Assembly: GCF_003121405.1 (NCBI RefSeq)
Contig: NZ_QBUY01000033.1
Span: 1-64,000 of the forward strand
Reading direction: 5' to 3'
From: Paraburkholderia sp. C35
GTDB lineage: Bacteria > Pseudomonadota > Gammaproteobacteria > Burkholderiales > Burkholderiaceae
Length of the DNA: 64,000 nucleotides
The notes under the pieces were generated by a model. That model did no database searches and was not told where the DNA came from. It saw nothing but the letters and a program-made list of their open reading frames with translations. A program made the translations under genes and the position numbers. Numbering within the stretch: position 1 is the stretch's first letter; each line of letters opens with the position of its first letter. This document shows, piece by piece, positions 59,343 to 64,000 of the stretch.

Positions 59343-61055
59343 ATGAAGAAGCTGCTGAACGATCCGTCGCGCGTGGTGCGCGAGATGCTCGAAGGGCTGG
59401 CGATGCTCGCACCGGATACCGCCTTGCTGCGCGATGCGAATGTCGTCGTGCGGCGCGATCTGCCCGAGCCGCAGGCTCGGCACGTCGCGATCATCTCGGG
59501 CGGCGGCAGCGGGCACGAACCGGCGCATGCGGGCTATGTCGGCGAGGGCATGCTGGCGGCCGCGGTGTGTGGCGAAGTGTTCACGTCGCCGTCGACAGAC
59601 GACGTGCTGGCCGCGATCCGTGCGTCGGCGGGACCGAACGGCGCGCTGCTGGTCGTCAAGAACTACACGGGCGACCGCCTGAACTTCGGGCTGGCTGCGG
59701 AACTGGCGCGTGCCGAAGGGATTCCCGTTGAAGTCGTGGTCGTCGCCGATGACGTTTCATTGCGCAACACAGTCGAGCGTGGCCGGCGTCGCGGCATTGC
59801 GGGAACCGTGTTCGTGCACAAGATCGCGGGCGCGGCGGCTGCGGCGGGCAAGACGCTTGCCGAGGTCGCGGCGCTCGCGCGCAACGCCGCCGATGCGATC
59901 GGCACGATGGGCGTCGCGCTCGACGGCTGCACGCTGCCCGCGACGCAACAGTCGAGCTTCAGTCTCGCCGACGATGAAATCGAACTTGGCCTCGGTATCC
60001 ACGGAGAAAAGGGCGTGCAGCGCACGAAGCCGATGCCTGCCGACGAACTCACTCACACCTTGCTCGACGCCATCACAGACGATCTGCAACTGGCGAGCGG
60101 CGAGCGCGTCGCGCTGCTTGTGAACGGCCTGGGCGCGACCACACCGATGGAGCTTGCCGTCGTCGCGCGTGCTGCGATCAATGGACTCGCACAGCGTGGG
60201 TTGCGCATCGAACGTGCGTGGTGCGGCACGCTGCTGTCGGCGCTGAACATGCCGGGCTGTTCGATCTCGGTGATGCGTATCGACGACGAGCGCCTCGCAC
60301 TGCTGGACGCACCGACGAAGGTCGCGACATGGCCGGGCAAGGGGCATGTGAATGTGGATGGCGCAACGGGCATTGCATCGGGTGCGGAAAACGAATCCGT
60401 CTCGAACAGCAGCGATGCGAGCGCGAGACACGCTACCGAACGCACGCCGCTGCAATTGGCATTCGACGCGGCCGCGCATGCGCTGATCGCCGAAGAGCAC
60501 AACCTCACGGATCTCGATTCGAAGGCTGGCGATGGCGATCTCGGCTCCAGCATGAAGCGCGCAGGCGAAGCCGTGCTCGCGATGCCGGCGACGGCGTGGC
60601 CATCGGCAGCCGATGCGCTGGCCGAACTTGCCGTGACGCTGCGCCGCGCGATTGCGGGCAGTTCGGGGCCGTTCTACGCCACGGCTTTGCTGCGCGCCTC
60701 GCGCCGTCTTGCGCAGAGCAATGCGCTTACGTCATCCGACTGGGCGGACGCATTCGATGTCGCCGTCAGCGCGATTTCAGAACTCGGCGGCGCGCAACCC
60801 GGCGAACGCACGATGCTCGATGCGCTGCGGCCCGCCTCGGATGTGTTCTCTGCAGCCATCGAACGCGGCGAGCCGCTGCCTGCTGCATGGGCAGCCAGCG
60901 TCGATGCAGCAGAGAAGGGCGCGGCATCGACAGCGGCGATGATGCCGCGTGTGGGGCGCGCAAGCTACCTCGGAGAACGCGCGGTAGGCGCACCCGATGG
61001 CGGCGCCGTGGCTGTGGCAATCTGGCTGCGCGCGCTGACCCCGTTCGTGCGCTGA
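59343..61055 (+). CDS. dhaK: Dihydroxyacetone kinase, single-chain DhaK-DhaL
   Basis: Phosphorylates dihydroxyacetone with ATP in the cytoplasm; 570 residues with both domains in one chain. The N-terminal DhaK domain (about 1-335) has 'ISGGGSGHEPAHAGYVG' and His220 in GLGIHGEKG, which binds the substrate covalently. After an Ala/Ser/Asn linker comes the DhaL domain with 'DSKAGDGDLGSSM', whose Asp residues bind Mg-ATP, so it uses ATP and not the phosphotransferase system. No glycerol genes are nearby. Confidence 0.92.
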   Translation: MKKLLNDPSRVVREMLEGLAMLAPDTALLRDANVVVRRDLPEPQARHVAIISGGGSGHEPAHAGYVGEGMLAAAVCGEVFTSPSTDDVLAAIRASAGPNGALLVVKNYTGDRLNFGLAAELARAEGIPVEVVVVADDVSLRNTVERGRRRGIAGTVFVHKIAGAAAAAGKTLAEVAALARNAADAIGTMGVALDGCTLPATQQSSFSLADDEIELGLGIHGEKGVQRTKPMPADELTHTLLDAITDDLQLASGERVALLVNGLGATTPMELAVVARAAINGLAQRGLRIERAWCGTLLSALNMPGCSISVMRIDDERLALLDAPTKVATWPGKGHVNVDGATGIASGAENESVSNSSDASARHATERTPLQLAFDAAAHALIAEEHNLTDLDSKAGDGDLGSSMKRAGEAVLAMPATAWPSAADALAELAVTLRRAIAGSSGPFYATALLRASRRLAQSNALTSSDWADAFDVAVSAISELGGAQPGERTMLDALRPASDVFSAAIERGEPLPAAWAASVDAAEKGAASTAAMMPRVGRASYLGERAVGAPDGGAVAVAIWLRALTPFVR

Positions 61056-61066
61056 TCCGTCATGCG

Positions 61067-62074
61067 CTAGCCGCCGGCAGCCTGCGCCCGCTTCGCCGCG
61101 AAGTCCCACAACTGCGCCTGATTCGTTTCGACGCGCGCGGGCAGCAGGCCGTTCTTGTAGAACGCATCGGCGATGATCTGCTGCTCACCGAAATTCTGCT
61201 GTGCGACGGCGCGCACCACGTAGCTGCGTCGCGCGTTGGCACGCTCGATGGTTGATGCGTCGAGACCCCATACGGGTGCCAGCGTTTTAGCGGCTTCATC
61301 GGGATGCGCGCGCAACCATTCGCCCGCTTCCTTCAACTGATCGAACACCACTTGCACTACTTCAGGATGGGCGTCCGCGAAGGTGCGCGACGCGAGATAG
61401 TAGCGCTGATAGGACGCCAGCCCATTGCCGTTCTCGAGAATGCGCACATCAGGGTTCTTATCGACGGAAGCCACATATGGATCCCATGTGATCCATGCAT
61501 CGACGCTGCCGCGCTCGAATGCCGCGCGTCCGTCGGCAGGCGTGAGATAACTGATTTTCACGTCGGCCGGGGCGAGTCCTGTCTTGTTCAATGCTGCCAG
61601 CAACAGATAATGGCTGCCTGCCGCTTTCGTCACCGCGATGCGCTTGCCCTTGAGATCAGCGAGCGTTTTCAGCGGGCTGTCGTTCTTGACGATGATTGCC
61701 TGGGCACCCGGCGAAGGCGCTTCCTGCGCGACATACACGAAGCGGGCATGCGCGGCTTGCGCGAAGATCGGCACGGTGTCGGCAACATCGGCGCTGAAAT
61801 CGACGGCATCGACATTGAGCGCTTCCGTCAATGGCAGGCCGCTCGTGAACTCATTCCATGAGACCCGCACATTCAATGGCGCGAGTGCTTTTTCCAATGT
61901 GCCGCGCGCTTTGAGCAGCGTAATCAGCGTGGACGATTTCTGATAACCGATGCGCAATGAAACAGGTGCACCTGAATTTTGCGCAAAGCTCTGCGCCGAT
62001 GTGAGCGCCGATGCCAACGCAACCAGCGAAGCAAATGCGAGCCGCGCGAAACCCCGTCGTGTCATATACGTCAT
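61067..62074 (-). CDS. Periplasmic aliphatic-sulfonate-type ABC binding protein
   Basis: A 335-residue substrate-binding protein of the SsuA/NrtA family. The signal begins MTYMTRRGFARLAFAS and could be Tat- or Sec-type. 'LRIGYQKSSTLITLLKARGT', 'VSWNEFTSGLPLTEALNVDA', 'GKRIAVTKAAGSHYLLLAAL' and 'DAWITWDPYVASVDKN' are typical of SsuA. No permease or ATPase follows on its strand (the neighbour dhaK converges), so it must use the transporter at the window end or one elsewhere. Confidence 0.87.
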   Translation of the reverse strand: MTYMTRRGFARLAFASLVALASALTSAQSFAQNSGAPVSLRIGYQKSSTLITLLKARGTLEKALAPLNVRVSWNEFTSGLPLTEALNVDAVDFSADVADTVPIFAQAAHARFVYVAQEAPSPGAQAIIVKNDSPLKTLADLKGKRIAVTKAAGSHYLLLAALNKTGLAPADVKISYLTPADGRAAFERGSVDAWITWDPYVASVDKNPDVRILENGNGLASYQRYYLASRTFADAHPEVVQVVFDQLKEAGEWLRAHPDEAAKTLAPVWGLDASTIERANARRSYVVRAVAQQNFGEQQIIADAFYKNGLLPARVETNQAQLWDFAAKRAQAAGG

Positions 62075-62317
62075 ACGTGTATCCGTTTTCTATGTTGAAT
62101 CGGGCGAAGCAATGGACCGATCCGGCATCGTAGCAACGGAAACGCCGCTTCCTAAGCGAATGTTTCAGCTATGTATCGCATGACTGAAGATAAGCGCGTG
62201 CATGAGTCGAAAAATGCAAACCATAAATATTGCCGAGAGATAAACATATAGAAATAGAATAATTCTCACCGTGGTCCTTCGTCGCTACGCTTGCCTGCAT
62301 ATCGACTGTGAGGATCT

Positions 62318-63313
62318 ATGAGCGCTTCTGTTCCAACGTCTTTTTCTGCGCGGCGACGTGTGCTGCGCGCACTCGCGGCGGCGCCTGCCGCTGCTGCGTT
62401 GTCTGTATCGACAGTGCGTAGCGCACGTGCTGCCGAAACCGCGCAGACCACCATCGTGCTCGGCGATCAGGCAGGCGGCACGCGCGCGCTCGCTGAGGCG
62501 GCCAAAGTACTCGACGGCGCGCCTTACGCGTTCCGCTGGGCCAACTTCCAGGGCGCCGCGCCGCTGTTCGAAGCGCAACGCGCAGGCGCTGTCGATCTCG
62601 CGCCCGCTGGCGATCTGCCCGTGCTCGCGGCGGCTGTCGGCGATCCGACCTTGAAGATCGTCGCGACACGTGTCGGCTCCGGTGCGCAACTTGGCATCCT
62701 CGTCGCGCAGGATTCGAAGATCCGCACGGTGGCCGATCTGAAGGGGCGCACGGTGTTCATCTCGTCCGCGCGCGGCAGCATTTCGCAATTCCAGCTATAT
62801 GGTGCGCTCGCCGAAGCCGGGTTGTCGAAAGACGATGTGTCGGTGCGCTTCATCTTGCCCGTAGATGCGTTTGCCGCATTTGCGTCCGGCTCGATCGAAG
62901 TGTGGGCCACGTTCGATCCTTATTACGGCATCGCGGTGCAACGCGGTGCACGCATCCTGCGCGACGGGACGGGCATCAACAGTGGCCTGGGCTTCATCAC
63001 GGCTTCGGGTGCGGCGCTCGCCGACACACACAAGCGGGCCGCGATCGCCGATGTCCTGCAGCGTTATCAACGTGCAGGCGACTGGGCGGTAGCCAATCCC
63101 GATGCTTACGCGCAAATCTACGCCACGCTCACGCGCTCGCCACTCGACGCCGCGAAGCAGATCACGAAGCGTGCATCGCTGAAGCAGCATTTCGTGTCTG
63201 ACGCCGACATCGCTGCATTGCAGAAGGTCGCCGATGCCGCGTATCGCGATGCCATCCTGCCGCGGCGCATCGATGTGCGCGCGATTTCGGATACGAACAT
63301 CGGCGCTGCGTGA
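62318..63313 (+). CDS. Periplasmic SsuA/NMT1-like ABC binding protein
   Basis: A 331-residue binding protein. A long Ala-rich signal with an Arg cluster ('SARRRVLRALAAAPAAAALS') precedes 'TTIVLGDQAGGTRALAEAAK'. 'YAFRWANFQGAAPLFEAQRA', 'GRTVFISSARGSISQFQLYG' and 'EVWATFDPYYGIAVQRGAR' match the SsuA pattern. It differs clearly from the neighbouring SsuA-like protein, so the two bind different compounds. The permease gene starts 26 bp after its stop, so it is the primary partner of that transporter. Confidence 0.85.
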   Translation: MSASVPTSFSARRRVLRALAAAPAAAALSVSTVRSARAAETAQTTIVLGDQAGGTRALAEAAKVLDGAPYAFRWANFQGAAPLFEAQRAGAVDLAPAGDLPVLAAAVGDPTLKIVATRVGSGAQLGILVAQDSKIRTVADLKGRTVFISSARGSISQFQLYGALAEAGLSKDDVSVRFILPVDAFAAFASGSIEVWATFDPYYGIAVQRGARILRDGTGINSGLGFITASGAALADTHKRAAIADVLQRYQRAGDWAVANPDAYAQIYATLTRSPLDAAKQITKRASLKQHFVSDADIAALQKVADAAYRDAILPRRIDVRAISDTNIGAA

Positions 63314-63339
63314 GCCGTATTTTCAGGGAGCTTATCGAC

Positions 63340-64000
63340 ATGTCCTCAAACACCCAGGCAATCGATCTCACCGGCCTGCATGCGCATCCAGCCACTGTGC
63401 CGCAAGACGTGAGCCGGAAAGTCGTCGCCGTGCTGGCGGCACTCGCATGGCTAGGCGGCGCGGCCGTGACGCAATGGTGGCACGCACTCGACGACTGGCC
63501 TTACACGCGTGAACTGCTGATACTGAAGTTCGCGCTCGCGGCGTTGTCTGCGGCAATCGGTGTGCGCGCGTGGCGGGGGAATGGTTCGCTCGCGTCGCAC
63601 GCGGATGGGCAGCAGGCAGCCGTGGATAGATGGCTTGCTTCGACGCCGTGGTTGCTCGCGCTTGCGCTCGGCATCACGGCTTGGGAAATCGTCACCGCGC
63701 AACTGGAATGGCTGCCGCGCCCATTCTTCGCACCGCCTCAGGCACTGATCGCCGTGTTCTTCGACGATCTGCCGAGACTTGCCTCGAGTGTCGCGCATTC
63801 GTTCGTGTTGCTGGCGTATGGCTATGTGCTCGGTGCGCTGACGGGTTTCGCGATTGGCGTGAGCATCGGCTGGTCGCGTGCGGTGGGTTACTGGCTGCAT
63901 GCCGTGCTGCGGCTGATCGGCCCATTGCCTGCCACGGCATGGCTGCCGCTCGCGTTCTTCTTCTTTCCGTCGAGCTTCAGCGCAAGCGTCTTTCTGATCG
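63340..64000 (+). CDS. ABC transporter permease, SsuC/TauC-like (cut by window end)
   Basis: An open frame of 220 codons from ATG 63340, with GGGAG nine bases upstream, running off the window. It has an unusually long N-terminal part with extra helices ('VVAVLAALAWLGGAAVTQWW', 'LKFALAALSAAIGVRAW') before the normal permease beginning ('EWLPRPFFAPPQALIAVFFD'-like, 'SVAHSFVLLAYGYVLGALTG'). 'LIGPLPATAWLPLAFFFFPS' is the start of the conserved binding-protein-dependent permease core. It most likely works with the preceding binding protein for a sulfonate or similar substrate. Confidence 0.85.
   Translation, partial: MSSNTQAIDLTGLHAHPATVPQDVSRKVVAVLAALAWLGGAAVTQWWHALDDWPYTRELLILKFALAALSAAIGVRAWRGNGSLASHADGQQAAVDRWLASTPWLLALALGITAWEIVTAQLEWLPRPFFAPPQALIAVFFDDLPRLASSVAHSFVLLAYGYVLGALTGFAIGVSIGWSRAVGYWLHAVLRLIGPLPATAWLPLAFFFFPSSFSASVFLI

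Noticed and set aside
1..64000. CRISPR arrays, IS elements, prophage, tRNA or rRNA genes
   Set aside because: No regularly spaced repeats, transposase or integrase motifs, phage proteins, or tRNA/rRNA-like sequence were seen on either strand.

Overview
The window looks like a chromosome segment of a Gram-negative Burkholderiales bacterium, most likely the Paraburkholderia/Caballeronia group. The evidence is the high GC with strong GC3 bias, a phasin next to an acetoacetyl-CoA reductase (polyhydroxyalkanoate metabolism), porins of the 'SSVTLYG' type, many LysR regulators each beside one or two metabolic genes, and an interspersed palindrome at the left edge. I see no rRNA, tRNA, IS element, prophage or CRISPR array. 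It reads as accessory catabolic DNA, the kind carried on a second chromosome or megaplasmid, but the replicon type is inference.

Layout. 0-4.4 kb: hydroxyacid dehydrogenase and acetyltransferase, then phasin, phaB and two very small genes. 4.4-9.5 kb: an unusual LysR protein with two HTH domains, an aromatic-acid-type MFS carrier, a small membrane protein and a porin. 9.6-16.4 kb: SurE, a Tat-exported purple-acid-phosphatase-like enzyme, a small gene with an overlapping leader ORF, a membrane-anchored hydrolase with an overlapping small gene, an orphan ParA, OmpW and an orphan small protein. 16.7-26 kb: the most coherent system, an AraC regulator divergent from esterase, Baeyer-Villiger monooxygenase and SDR genes, then a GntR regulator divergent from aldehyde dehydrogenase, iron alcohol dehydrogenase and 3-hydroxyacyl-CoA-type dehydrogenase genes. 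This set can be read as a complete route alcohol -> ketone -> lactone/ester -> hydroxy acid -> aldehyde acid -> diacid, the logic of cyclohexanol (chn) pathways.

26-36 kb: a quinone reductase/LysR pair, two convergent intracellular glycosidases (GH35 and GH36-like), then LysR, a Tyr-less SDR, MFS and ABM monooxygenase on the minus strand. 35-38.6 kb: cell-wall enzymes (PBP7-like and M23) and an orphan Rieske protein with an exported partner. 38.7-49 kb: VOC protein, MFS and LysR, a serine hydrolase, an isolated short flagellin, an SDR/OYE/LysR group and a PRISE-type enone reductase. 49-54 kb: small secreted proteins, a hydroxyacid dehydrogenase, GST and a secreted epoxide-hydrolase-like protein. 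53.6-57.3 kb: LysR, D-tartrate dehydratase and a DctA-type carrier, a tartrate utilisation unit. 57.3-64 kb: aldo/keto reductase with LysR, single-chain dihydroxyacetone kinase, and two divergent sulfonate/nitrate-type binding proteins, the second followed by a permease cut by the window end.

Starts were often moved inward from the longest ORF to the codon with a ribosome binding site and family-like N-terminus. All functional names rest on reading motifs by eye, without database searches.
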